From Verrucomicrobiales bacterium (GTDB taxonomy: Bacteria > Verrucomicrobiota > Verrucomicrobiia > Limisphaerales > Palsa-1400): a stretch of 64,000 nucleotides of DNA. Numbering within the stretch: the stretch's first letter is position 1; the number at the start of each line of letters is the position of its first letter. This document shows positions 19,401 to 27,810 of this stretch, piece after piece. The translations under genes and the position numbers were made by a program. The notes under the pieces were generated by a model. It worked only from the letters and a program-made list of their open reading frames with translations, had not been told where the DNA came from and did no database searches. The DNA lies in contig PLGF01000083.1 of assembly GCA_003138485.1 (NCBI GenBank), positions 33,163 to 97,162 on the forward strand. The letters are read 5' to 3'.

Positions 19401-22400
19401 ATAGATATGCACCTTTATGGGCACCGTTGTGTTGCCGCTGCTGAAACTCGCCGTGCCAAACACGGCCTGATAATCCCCCGATGATGACCCCGTTGACACC
19501 GCGGTGCCGTTTGTCGTGGTCCAATAGGCCGTCGCATCGCCGGTGTTCCCGTTGGTCCGCGTGACTGTGACATAAAGGTCGCCATTGGTGTCCAGCGTGA
19601 CGTAGTTGGTCAAGGCGAAACCCACCACGCCCTTGGGATAGTTGTCGTTGACAATCTCCAGCCCCGCCGAATACTGGCCCAAGGCCGGCAGGGTGGGAAC
19701 CGTTGCCCCTCCCAGAGTAAGGAGGCCGGTGGAATTGAGATTCAGCAGCGAAAGGCCGGCGAACAGGTTCACCCCCGGCGCGATTGACGTGTTGTTATTG
19801 ATCTTCAACCACAGGTCGGCATCGCCAGAGTCGGGAAACGCGGGCTGAATGGTGTAATTGTATCCCCAGTAGCCGTCACTTTGCCGCCAGCCGTATTCAA
19901 GGCCCCCGCCACCAATGATAACGCTCCAAAGCTGCCAAATATCGATGTATTCCGCGGAAGGGGTGGCCAAACCGAAGTCCGCCTGCGTGGCGCCCCCTTG
20001 AATCGTGTTGGTCCCCAGCGTGACCGCCGCCGGACCGAGGCTTCCATTGGTCCGATCCAACCCGACGTAGAGCTTGCCCGCGGTATCATCCACCGTGTAG
20101 GGATTGAGGGTCAAAGTGATGTTTCCCGGGCAATTCCCAGTCCCGCCCTGCGGCTCCGGCCCCGTGTTCGACGCGGTAATCACGCGCGCCATATTCAGAC
20201 GAATTCTGACGTCATCCCGCGTAAAACCGCCTCCGATGCGAACGAAGCTGCCGCCGATAAGGAGGTTGCCCGTGGAGTCGAGGGCCATGGCGTTGATATA
20301 ATTTCTTTGATTGTTCTCAGCGGGCGCGTCGTTGGGATTGACCGCCCAGGTATTATAGTAATGATTGATAAGGCCGGCATATTGATTGTAGGCCGTGTCC
20401 ATGAAGTAGGTGTCCAGCCAGCCGTTGGGGAACAGGCGCGCCATTCCCACCCTGCGAACCGTGTTGAAGACTGTAAACTGGCCGCCAATATCGATGTTGC
20501 CGGTCGGTTCGATCAAGACTGAATAGATGATGTCGTTGGCGCCTATTCCGGGATCGAATGTGGTATCCAGCGCGCCGCTGGAAGTGATCCGGGCGATTGA
20601 ACCGCGGGTAATCAAGTTGTAATTCTGGAACGCCCCTGCCAGGATGATTGAATTGTTATTCGGCTGCACGGCCAGACTATAGACGCTCTTGTCGGCCGCA
20701 AAGCCCGGATTGAACGAGGTGTCCAACGCGCCGCTCGGCAAAAGCCGCCCGATATGGCTCCAGTTGGTGCCGTTGACGTAAAGGAAGTCCCCGCCCAGCA
20801 CGATGTTGCCCTGGGAATCCAGCGCCACCGCCCGCACCTGCTGATCCGTTCCCATGCCTGGAATCGTGCCTGAACTGGGCAGAAAGCTTGTATCCAGCGC
20901 CCCGTTGGTCATCAGCCGCGCGATATTGGCGCAGTTGGTCGTGTTGAAAGAGGAGAAATTCCCGCCCACAACGATATTTCCATTGGCGTCAAGAGCCAGC
21001 GCCAGCACCGTGCCGTAATAGTTAAAACCCGAGTGGGTCACGAAATTGGTGTCCAGCGTCCCGTTGGGGTTCAAGCGCGCGATATGCCCGGCCACGGTGC
21101 CGTTGACAGAGGTGAAATCGCCGCCGATGTAAATCCGGCTCAGCGAGTCAATCGCAATGGCCCTGACGGCGCCATTCGGACCGCTGCCAAGGCCGTTTGC
21201 AAATCCGAAATCCATCTGCCCATTCGCTACAAGGCGCGCGAGGTAATTGATCGGGGTGGAATTGTAGGAGGTAAAGTCTCCGCCGATCACTGCCTGCCCG
21301 TTGGCCTGCACAGCCATCGCATGCACCGGCGCGCTTGCTCCCGGCAGCGGATTATACGGCGGATAGGAGGCTGCCGCCGAATCGACGTTCCAAGTCCGAT
21401 CTGCGGAGCCTGCGGCCTGCTGTCCAGGGTCCGCGCTGTCGAAGTTCAGGGTGACATTGGCTTTGCTGATATTGCCGAGCACCACCGGCACCGTCGAACC
21501 CGCATTGGCTGAAATGTCGGCTGGAGAAAAGAACAACTGCACGTAAAGGTCCGAATCGAATTCAACCGCGCCGTTATTAGTGACCGGGATGATAATCGGC
21601 TCCGGGAGCCCATAATTCTGTGGGAACATGATTGTGCCATAAAGACCGCCGTTCTGAGGGTTCAACGCAGTTGAGAGTCCGGGGGGGTTCCCCCAGTTGT
21701 TGTTGTAGGGCAGGCAGAAGTCCCAGTCATTGGGGTTGCTGCCATTAAAGGGCAGGGCATAGTCGGAGCCGGCCACCGTTGTGAAGTCGTTGTTATCAAT
21801 TGGCTGGTTTGGGTTGGCTTCGCCATCTATGACGTAGGACACCTGCATGGCCTGGCCGCCCTCCGGTTCGCGGTAAACATAAAGGGTCACATAACCATCA
21901 TTCACACTTCTGTCGGCGCGGAATGTCGCCCGTTCGAAGTTCATCACGACATAACTGCCATAGGCGAGATTCGTGGAGGTGGGCGGGCCGGCGCTGTAAA
22001 AGTTCTCCACGTTCATCGTCGCGGTTCCAAGAGTGCGCGAAATGGTGGGCGGGACAATGTCCAGACTCTCCAGCGGGTCCAGCAGCGTGGGATTGCCGTA
22101 GGGGTCCACCTGGCCGGGCACGTTGGTCAAGATCAACTCGACCAGCGCGTTGACTCCATAATACAGGTAGTTTCCGTTCGCGTCCGGATAATCCGGCCCC
22201 CCGACGCCCCCGATCCCCAAAGTCCCGCTGCCGCTGCTTCCAAGGTCCTGAGGCAGGTTCAGATAAACATCCTGGTTCATCTGGTAATCATCGAACGTCA
22301 CATTGGTGGAGTCCGTCGATTCGTAGTCCACTCCGTCCCGCGCCGAGGGCGTCATCTCGTTAACTATGTTTGTCAGGCAGAAGTAAACCACCTGCGTCGT

Positions 22401-23513
22401 CGTCACATTCGTGACGGTTCCGGAGTTGGTGACCGAGACGGGCGGGTTGACGACGTTGCCCATACATGGCCAATTGGTGAAAAAATTCGTTACGTTAAAG
22501 ACCCCGTTCGAGCCACTCATGTCGGTCATCTGAACACCGGTGCTGGCATTGGAAACCACCATCAGCGAGTTTGTAAAATCGCCGTAGTTCGTCACATAAT
22601 AACGCACCCCCAAGAGCACGTCTTCGATCCGTTGCAAGAAAGCCGTGTTGGTATAGTAACTATTGGTGTAGCTCGTTTCCGTCAGACTGCCGTTTGCGTT
22701 CATGGTGTAGTTGGTCAGGAACACGTTGCTGCCGGTGACATTGGTCTCGAAGAAGTTTTGATAGAATGTATTGGTTACAATCAGCCTCAGTTCGCACCGT
22801 CCGCTGGAGCCGCCGACCCGCGTGATGGTAATGCGGGCGTTGGCATCACCCGCCTGATTGTGAAGGCTCGGGCTGATGTTGCCGTTCATCTCCGCCAGTA
22901 TCTCATCGTCATACTCGCCCATCGGAAAGGTGGCGGCGGTAAACTGGAACGTGCCGCCCACCACGCTGGGCGCCCAATTCAATGCAATGTCCCCCTGCGC
23001 GTTGGTTCCATCCGCGGACGCACCGTCCTCTTGAATGAAATAGAGCGTTCCTTGCGTCGCCTGGAAATCGACGCGGCTGGTCACGCCCCCGCTGGGATCC
23101 TCCTCATTGGAGGCAACCTTTGTCAGATTTGCAAACGACTGGATGGTGCCAGCCCTCAGACGGTAAACCGCCAGGACCGTGGGCAAGGCGTAGCCGGAAT
23201 TCGGATCGACGCTGCCCCGGGTGTTGAAATCGATCGTGGTGGTGATGGGAGCGGTCCAGGCATACCAGATGCTCGACTGCGCGGGGTTGCCCGCAACCGG
23301 GACCGGTTCCCCCGGTTCGGCGGTGGCGCTGAGGTTGGTGCCAAGGACCGTGCCGGAAATGCCGATGATGCCCTGGGCGTTGGCAAAATCGTCATTGAGC
23401 GGGGCCGGTTGCGCCTGGCTCTGGAACGCGATGCCGGCACATAGAGCCGCGGCCCAAAGCAGGCTGGACACCCGGCCCAACTTCCTCAAAAGTTCTGGTT
23501 GCACTGTTAACAT
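13437..23513 (-). CDS. giant secreted protein with Calx-beta repeats, two seven-repeat delta-60 (DUF5122) propeller-like blocks, P-domain and DUF11 domains
   Basis: start at MLTVQPELLRKLGRVSSLLWAAALCAGIAFQSQAQP (signal peptide); repeats NGxxxIGGDFTxxNxxxxxxIARLxxNGxLDTxF and Calx-beta DGTAINGVDY...; about 3358 aa. Confidence 0.9.
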   Translation of the reverse strand: MLTVQPELLRKLGRVSSLLWAAALCAGIAFQSQAQPAPLNDDFANAQGIIGISGTVLGTNLSATAEPGEPVPVAGNPAQSSIWYAWTAPITTTIDFNTRGSVDPNSGYALPTVLAVYRLRAGTIQSFANLTKVASNEEDPSGGVTSRVDFQATQGTLYFIQEDGASADGTNAQGDIALNWAPSVVGGTFQFTAATFPMGEYDDEILAEMNGNISPSLHNQAGDANARITITRVGGSSGRCELRLIVTNTFYQNFFETNVTGSNVFLTNYTMNANGSLTETSYTNSYYTNTAFLQRIEDVLLGVRYYVTNYGDFTNSLMVVSNASTGVQMTDMSGSNGVFNVTNFFTNWPCMGNVVNPPVSVTNSGTVTNVTTTQVVYFCLTNIVNEMTPSARDGVDYESTDSTNVTFDDYQMNQDVYLNLPQDLGSSGSGTLGIGGVGGPDYPDANGNYLYYGVNALVELILTNVPGQVDPYGNPTLLDPLESLDIVPPTISRTLGTATMNVENFYSAGPPTSTNLAYGSYVVMNFERATFRADRSVNDGYVTLYVYREPEGGQAMQVSYVIDGEANPNQPIDNNDFTTVAGSDYALPFNGSNPNDWDFCLPYNNNWGNPPGLSTALNPQNGGLYGTIMFPQNYGLPEPIIIPVTNNGAVEFDSDLYVQLFFSPADISANAGSTVPVVLGNISKANVTLNFDSADPGQQAAGSADRTWNVDSAAASYPPYNPLPGASAPVHAMAVQANGQAVIGGDFTSYNSTPINYLARLVANGQMDFGFANGLGSGPNGAVRAIAIDSLSRIYIGGDFTSVNGTVAGHIARLNPNGTLDTNFVTHSGFNYYGTVLALALDANGNIVVGGNFSSFNTTNCANIARLMTNGALDTSFLPSSGTIPGMGTDQQVRAVALDSQGNIVLGGDFLYVNGTNWSHIGRLLPSGALDTSFNPGFAADKSVYSLAVQPNNNSIILAGAFQNYNLITRGSIARITSSGALDTTFDPGIGANDIIYSVLIEPTGNIDIGGQFTVFNTVRRVGMARLFPNGWLDTYFMDTAYNQYAGLINHYYNTWAVNPNDAPAENNQRNYINAMALDSTGNLLIGGSFVRIGGGFTRDDVRIRLNMARVITASNTGPEPQGGTGNCPGNITLTLNPYTVDDTAGKLYVGLDRTNGSLGPAAVTLGTNTIQGGATQADFGLATPSAEYIDIWQLWSVIIGGGGLEYGWRQSDGYWGYNYTIQPAFPDSGDADLWLKINNNTSIAPGVNLFAGLSLLNLNSTGLLTLGGATVPTLPALGQYSAGLEIVNDNYPKGVVGFALTNYVTLDTNGDLYVTVTRTNGNTGDATAYWTTTNGTAVSTGSSSGDYQAVFGTASFSSGNTTVPIKVHIYGKSTLVPTKYFGILITNVTGAALDTNVPPQVYSSTTVQIIDGLFQPGHLEFSSPSYTALKGSPATVTVNRLGGAKGQLDVYCAAANGTAINGVNYSGVTNLLAFADGSVTPQTMTFPTLQDHVVDGNTTFKVFLYGATNLGVTSTVSNNEILAYPSNATVTIQEINSFGTFNFSVSNFNVMQNASQALITVVRTSGTVGSASVNFATLNGTNAQPPFAAALAGTNYGAASGVLTFAPGVSSQSFVVPIYYTPNETVVTNRIVNLVLFGGSPAAISNQFPRTATLTILDNQLVFSPAGSVDQTTASGIGFNNYVLSLALQADGDLLAGGNFTFYNQYPIDYVARLNTDASRDSTFLVNQAGANGLVNQVLSQVPAGGQTNGNIMLAGGFSQVDQVNRAGIARLNPDGSLDTTFNPGAGADNAVYAVAQQFLPGATTNVPNLAYYVIGGSFENYDGYPAPGVGRLTATGAVDPNFNPQAGIGGSNAAVRAVAIDANNRILLGGDFTIFNNQPHHHLVRLNVDGSLDSSFQAFDGVASDINGSVRALLIQPDGQILIGGSFTNVSGSNYNCVARLNTDGSVDTSFNVGAGCDNLVLAIALDSQNRILLGGEFARASGVTRNGITRLNPDGTVDPTINFGYGANGYVDTIVIQENDEINVGGGFTTFDGLPENNFVRLYGGAISGDGSIEFGQAVYGVLENATNAYISIQRIGGEGTAAQPVVSAVFSTSDGTGINGRDYIGTTNTILFPLGETFETVAIPLINNPIVAGDVMVNLNLTNSTYATIGPLTAAELIITNVNTALAFSGSSYRQSADAPGGSAVIPIVRQGNPNNTVAVTVYTGANGTATPNVNYTPITNTLIFYPGVLTNYFLVPILDSPTTFSDTTVDLEMTGVSNAIVGSPGSAVLTIGAVINAPGTLMFSTTTYTVLEGNTNAIITIVRTNGTHGSVEVTFSTTNGTATAGVNYGSVSTVVKFADTVDSQTVSIPIYQLAGAGPNTTVLLNLSNPTGGAAIGGAAQETLTILNDIPNFCFGSATYFVNEGAGSVTLWVQRNGDTNDTVSVDYSTFSPANASDTNGYAVTNVDYVYTSNTLTFGPGQLLQSVPITILQGKTVNGLEIFQVLLENPKILLPTPATNIQIGSPGVTTVGIICDVTGFAFATNAYFVGENGSNIVITVNRVNPSTGPVSVQFATSDGTAINGVDYAATGGVLNFLDGQPSSSFVVPILNPNLVENSKTFNIALFAPSANSSLLSPSNTVVTITNTYTGLSFGASSFTVSECSEGAAIPVVRTGQTNNTVSVNYATHDGSGLAGTNYFATNGTLTFTPGQTVQTFNVPVINNHVIGPNHTVELALSDPIGAQVLNPSTALLTIQECNGAYIVASGTAFQGGTIRPNTRVIYPNDTVTIAFGLRDIAGNGTTNLVATLLATNGISNVSPLSNSYGALALNGPTAARSFKFTAIGTNGQNVAAVLALQDGTANLGMVAFGFTLGDVTTTFTNLESIIIPEIGRATNAFPPDYGYPSVIAATGVPPGILDGVTVTISNFTHSYPSDVDILLEGPGSQSSVLMSKCGSGYSVTNITLTFSEAASNTLVPVNGRIGSGTYGPTANPGNIMAQLPGPVEGIAEAPLAPYSPNLNTFFATPANGQWLLWVVDTVPFNSGEISNGWILNLSTGIPVEADSDLWVSVLTTSDLTLSNQFAGTITVTNYGPAPATDVVITEPIPPGVAYVSNGCNCGVVANGVISFTLPTLAVNAGAAFTSYFMPTNLGYITNVVTALADQQDPNTNNVATNISVIGPPSADLGLTMTASPSLVTLGGDVTYVITVTNGGPSQAASVTVTDVLPPGFLYVTNYPSAGVTNNNGTITWAVGTLNPAASGGTAPALQIVAAPSVAGIWLNSASVSSAVFDPFKLNNFAAAKVEVDAVSITINTAGASNWLVWPTNYVLQGASNLPPQGTWISITNPAPPVVNGQYNYPLVGTNGSHYFYRLKAPLP

Positions 23514-23550
23514 ATCATCAAAAGTTGATTGCTCGCGCGGACGTTTCCCG

Positions 23551-26500
23551 TTACTGGCTCTGCAACAGGACGCTGCCGCTGTCATTCGTGCCGGCGCCAC
23601 CAAGGAAATAGCCGCGCGCGTTGCCCGTGTTCTGCAAGAGCACGCCCGACATCTTCACCCGCTCGCCGGTGTTGGTATTGACCACCAGCCGGCCGCTGAA
23701 AGTTCCCGCCGCCGCCTGGACGCGCAATGTCACCACCGCGGACGTGTAGCTCAGGCTCTTGTCCAAAGTGACGGAGTTGCTTATCTGCGGCACACCCGCG
23801 CCGCTTGCGATCACGACCGGGCTGGCCAGTTGGAGCGGCGCATTGGGTTCATAGGGAGACCCCAGCAAACTGAGGGCGTTGGTGAAGACTGTGCCGCCGT
23901 AATAGCGGGCCTTGTTGGTTCCCTTGCTCCAGGTCACGTCGGTGGATGCCAGCCCGTCGCCGCTCACATTCACCCAGCCCATAATCAAATCGTTCCCAGC
24001 GGCTACGTAGCCGTAGAACGGCCACCGGCCGGATTTGGAGACGGGAACCGACTGGCTGAACGTGGTTCCATCCGCCAACCCGCCGATTGCGGACAACAGT
24101 CCCAACTTGCCCACCGTTGCCGTGACATAGCTGTCACCGGCGAACACTCCTGGCACGTCGCTGACCCACGGCAGCGACCCGGTGTATTTCATGGCAAAGG
24201 GCGAGGTGTCCTTGGCCGTCCAGACCGGGCTTAAGTCGGCCCACAACTGCGCGTCCGACGCGGCCGGCACATCGCCCGTAATCGCGTTAGTCTTGCCAGT
24301 CATATCGAGATGAAGATTCACCGTCAGCGGCGACCGCTTGCCATCCTTGGCAATGACCTGGTCCACGCCGTTGGTGGGGAACTTGTGGCTGAACCTGTAG
24401 GTCTGCGGTCCCATGGCCAACCGGCCCGAATAAGCGCCGCTGCGGCTTAATGCAAGGGTGATGAAACCCGAATTGGCCGGGTCGAACTGGTTGGTGGGGT
24501 AAAACAAGCCGTTATAGAGGCCTTGCAAGGGGAAGAAGGGCTGTTCCACGAAATTAGCCACAACCTCAGTGTCCCCCTCCAGCTTGAATTTCAAAACGGC
24601 GCCGTTGGAACTGATAACGTCGCTCCCGCTCAACCCCCATCCGGCGAAGTTCCACCCGTTGGACGCCACGGCGGTGAGCGTGTACGTCTTGCCCAAGGCC
24701 AATTGGCTCGATTTGACAACGGGGGAGACTCTTCCCGCCCCGTTGACGGTAATACTCGCCATCGCCAGATTAGTGCCGGAGCGGCTGATTAAGAAGGCGC
24801 TTTCCGTCGCCTCCTGACCCGGGCAGTCGAGATAAATGGCTGAATTGGTGGGGTTGTTCAAGACATAAGGCTGCCTATCGTAATTGGGCGGGAAGCCCGG
24901 GAAAAAGGAAATATCCGGGCTGGTGGCCAGGGCCGCGTTCATCAGGCAGACTTGGCTGCTGTTCTTGTAAGGAACGGCCTGGGTGCTGTTCGGCCCGGCA
25001 AAATCGGGCACCCACACCAATCGGTTGGAATACGCAAACTGCAGCTTGAAAGGGTCTATGTTCGAGTCCGCGAAATAGATCGTCAAATTGGAATCTATCA
25101 GCAATCCACTCTGGAAATCGGTGTTAAACAGCGAGTTGGTGTCAAAGTCCAAATAGTCAACATACATCCCATTCTTGGCCCCGGCCCCGGTGAAACGAAG
25201 CGTCGCGTTGGTGGATTGCAGCGACAATGTCAGATGACCGATCACCACGTTGTTGACAAACCCTGCCGCTTTGGCGCCCATGTCCGTTCCCGCCCAGACA
25301 TGGTCCACCACCGAAAGCCCTTCGGCGATCGTCACGATCTCGGTCCCAAAGAGGTCCCCGGTGGCCGGCTTCTGGAGCAGGGTGAACCCGTCGGTCGTCT
25401 CCCAATAATTCACCAGGGGCGTGTTGGTGCTGGGTGCCCCCGAAACAAGATCGGTCAACTCCCCGGTCGCGTCCGTGTCCAGAATTAACGCGCCTGACCC
25501 GCTGGCGCCAGCGTAGATGGTCGATCCGCTCACCTGGATCGCATGGGCCGACAGAGTGATGGTGGAATAGGCTTCCATAATGCCGGGCGCCTGCCGGCCC
25601 ATGTCCAACGCGCCGGCTTCAACGAGAATCGCTCCCTCGTCGCCATACAACAAACCGTCATTTTCAAACGACGCGCAATCGAACATCAGAACCGCGCCTT
25701 CGACCAGGCCAAGATTGGTCACGCTATTAACGGTGTACTTGCGGCCCGCCGGGCCGGTAGTTCCTTTATCCTGGTCGTAGCCGATGTCAAACTCGTTGTC
25801 CACCTCCACGATGGCATTGCTATTAATAAGAAGGGATTTCAATTCCGGCAGGTTCGCCTGCGTCAACGACCCCGCGTTTTCGGTGAAGACGTTGGTGCCG
25901 TTGAGCGTGAGATTGGTGGCGGTGATGAGCACGCTGTTGAGGACGCGTAGATTGTCCTGCACCACGACGTTGGTCGCGCGCAAGGCCAGGTTTAGCGCCG
26001 TCGATTGGTATGTCCCCCGCAAATCCTGGTTCACAACCAGAATATGATAATACCAGTTGTTGGTCACGCTGAAAGCGGCATTGGTGTTTCCCTTGTTGTC
26101 GTTGGTCTGGGTGTTCGACCATGTCGCGCTCCAGGCCGCAATGTCACCGCGCAGCCGGTGAAACGCGGCGGGAAACACGTTGGAGACAAGGAGCGACTTG
26201 TTGGTGCGAGACCCCAGGGAGCTGTTGAAGTTGCCCCATTCGGAACCGTACGTAGCGCCGACCAGGTTGGTGGCGTTGAGCGTGACGACGCCTTCGGCTT
26301 GGATACGGGTGTTGGCCAGTTTCAACGTGTGGGCGTTAATCTCCACCCGACCCGCCTCATTGGTCGGGTCGGGAAGGTCCACCTCGGCCGATCCAAGCGT
26401 GTCAGACGTCGCGGGATCCAGCCCGCCCAACACTTCGGGGTCCCGTCCCACTTGGACGGCATAGGCGGCGGCGTAAATGTTCGGCTTTTGATTGGCAAAC

Positions 26501-27795
26501 TCAAACGGCACATAGAACTTGGTCGTGTCCAATATCGCATTTGCCTGGTAGGCCTGCGGGTCTTGTATGGCATCATCCCATTCCAGAGGCATGGTAGTGG
26601 TGATATCAAAGCTGTTGGGCCGGCCATAGCCATTGGCATAGGCCGCATTGATGGCCAGTTGAGACGAGCTCAGTTCCCCCCCGCTGTCCAGCAGATAGAT
26701 CGAGTTGGAAACCGTCGTCTCCGTTGACAGATCCACCACCTGTTCGGTGAACTGCACGATTTCGCCAACCCCCACCTGCGTGGGCGGCACCAGACTAGCT
26801 GCTGCCTGCACCTGCGGCTCGGGTGGGTAGAACAAGACATTGGCGGAGATGTTGGGATCATTGAAGTTGGTGTTAACCAACACCACGGTGTAATAAAAAT
26901 TCGTCGCATTTGGGACATTTGGGACGCCTGTTTGGCTGGTTGAGACGTAGGCGGTCATGTTCGCCAGTGAGCCTTCGAAAAGCCCCGTCAGACCCAGTCC
27001 GGTCACCACACCCGTTCCGCCCCCCCCCGCACTCACCACGGTCGTCCCCGCACCGTTTCCCCGCAAATTCAAAGTGGGAGTGGGACTGAGATACCAGGAG
27101 CCGGCGCTCACATCCTGCTGGAAACCGTTGGTCACGCCCCAAACGAGATCATAGACGGTCGGCGGATTCACAAAATACTCGCTTGTTGACGTGTCAACAA
27201 AACTATCCAACTCATAAGTTCCGCCGCCGCCCGTCGTGTTGTACTCGGTGAGCACGTAGGAGTCCGAGGGATATCCCGCCCCCACGAAACCGCCGGACAG
27301 GTCCACATTGTTTCCCGTCAATTGCAACAACCCCGCCTGGCCCACGAGCAGGGAGCCTGAGCTGACAATATTGGTGGCATTGACCGTAATGCTCGATCCC
27401 AACGGACCACTTTCCGGGGGGAACTGTTCGAAGGCGGTGCCGGCTGTGTTCTCAACGTATTCAGGCACCGCCGGTTCGTCGATTACGACTATCGAGCCGG
27501 TGTTATAGAAAGTTGCGGCGCTGTGCTGGGTGGTGGCGGTGGTCGTGTTAAAGGCAAATCCAGGTTCGCCGAGCATAGTGCCCTGGTTGGTCCAATACAG
27601 CGTGTCCCGGGTGATGAAAGGCAGGAGGCCCGTACCAGCTTCGAACGTAGCTCCGATCCCATTGTCGAAGATCACGGCATCGATATTGGACACCGACGAA
27701 ACGATTCCCATGTTGACGTAAATCGGCGACGGGTTCGCCGCCAGAACAGCGGGCAACGCCAAACTGAGAATTGCTATGCGAAGAAAATGTTTCAT
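23551..27795 (-). CDS. large secreted hypothetical protein with one InlB/bacterial-repeat-like domain
   Basis: 1414 aa; signal peptide MKHFLRIAILSLALPAVLAANPS; GAGRVSPVVKSSQLALGKTYTLTAVASNGWNFAGWG...EVVANFVEQ repeat domain. Confidence 0.8.
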   Translation of the reverse strand: MKHFLRIAILSLALPAVLAANPSPIYVNMGIVSSVSNIDAVIFDNGIGATFEAGTGLLPFITRDTLYWTNQGTMLGEPGFAFNTTTATTQHSAATFYNTGSIVVIDEPAVPEYVENTAGTAFEQFPPESGPLGSSITVNATNIVSSGSLLVGQAGLLQLTGNNVDLSGGFVGAGYPSDSYVLTEYNTTGGGGTYELDSFVDTSTSEYFVNPPTVYDLVWGVTNGFQQDVSAGSWYLSPTPTLNLRGNGAGTTVVSAGGGGTGVVTGLGLTGLFEGSLANMTAYVSTSQTGVPNVPNATNFYYTVVLVNTNFNDPNISANVLFYPPEPQVQAAASLVPPTQVGVGEIVQFTEQVVDLSTETTVSNSIYLLDSGGELSSSQLAINAAYANGYGRPNSFDITTTMPLEWDDAIQDPQAYQANAILDTTKFYVPFEFANQKPNIYAAAYAVQVGRDPEVLGGLDPATSDTLGSAEVDLPDPTNEAGRVEINAHTLKLANTRIQAEGVVTLNATNLVGATYGSEWGNFNSSLGSRTNKSLLVSNVFPAAFHRLRGDIAAWSATWSNTQTNDNKGNTNAAFSVTNNWYYHILVVNQDLRGTYQSTALNLALRATNVVVQDNLRVLNSVLITATNLTLNGTNVFTENAGSLTQANLPELKSLLINSNAIVEVDNEFDIGYDQDKGTTGPAGRKYTVNSVTNLGLVEGAVLMFDCASFENDGLLYGDEGAILVEAGALDMGRQAPGIMEAYSTITLSAHAIQVSGSTIYAGASGSGALILDTDATGELTDLVSGAPSTNTPLVNYWETTDGFTLLQKPATGDLFGTEIVTIAEGLSVVDHVWAGTDMGAKAAGFVNNVVIGHLTLSLQSTNATLRFTGAGAKNGMYVDYLDFDTNSLFNTDFQSGLLIDSNLTIYFADSNIDPFKLQFAYSNRLVWVPDFAGPNSTQAVPYKNSSQVCLMNAALATSPDISFFPGFPPNYDRQPYVLNNPTNSAIYLDCPGQEATESAFLISRSGTNLAMASITVNGAGRVSPVVKSSQLALGKTYTLTAVASNGWNFAGWGLSGSDVISSNGAVLKFKLEGDTEVVANFVEQPFFPLQGLYNGLFYPTNQFDPANSGFITLALSRSGAYSGRLAMGPQTYRFSHKFPTNGVDQVIAKDGKRSPLTVNLHLDMTGKTNAITGDVPAASDAQLWADLSPVWTAKDTSPFAMKYTGSLPWVSDVPGVFAGDSYVTATVGKLGLLSAIGGLADGTTFSQSVPVSKSGRWPFYGYVAAGNDLIMGWVNVSGDGLASTDVTWSKGTNKARYYGGTVFTNALSLLGSPYEPNAPLQLASPVVIASGAGVPQISNSVTLDKSLSYTSAVVTLRVQAAAGTFSGRLVVNTNTGERVKMSGVLLQNTGNARGYFLGGAGTNDSGSVLLQSQ

Positions 27796-27810
27796 ATCGT
27801 TGGATGGATT

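Noticed and set aside
13437-23513. Tandem DNA repeats in the giant gene as a CRISPR or minisatellite
   Set aside because: Repeats are protein-level domains with divergent DNA, no constant repeat or spacer pattern.
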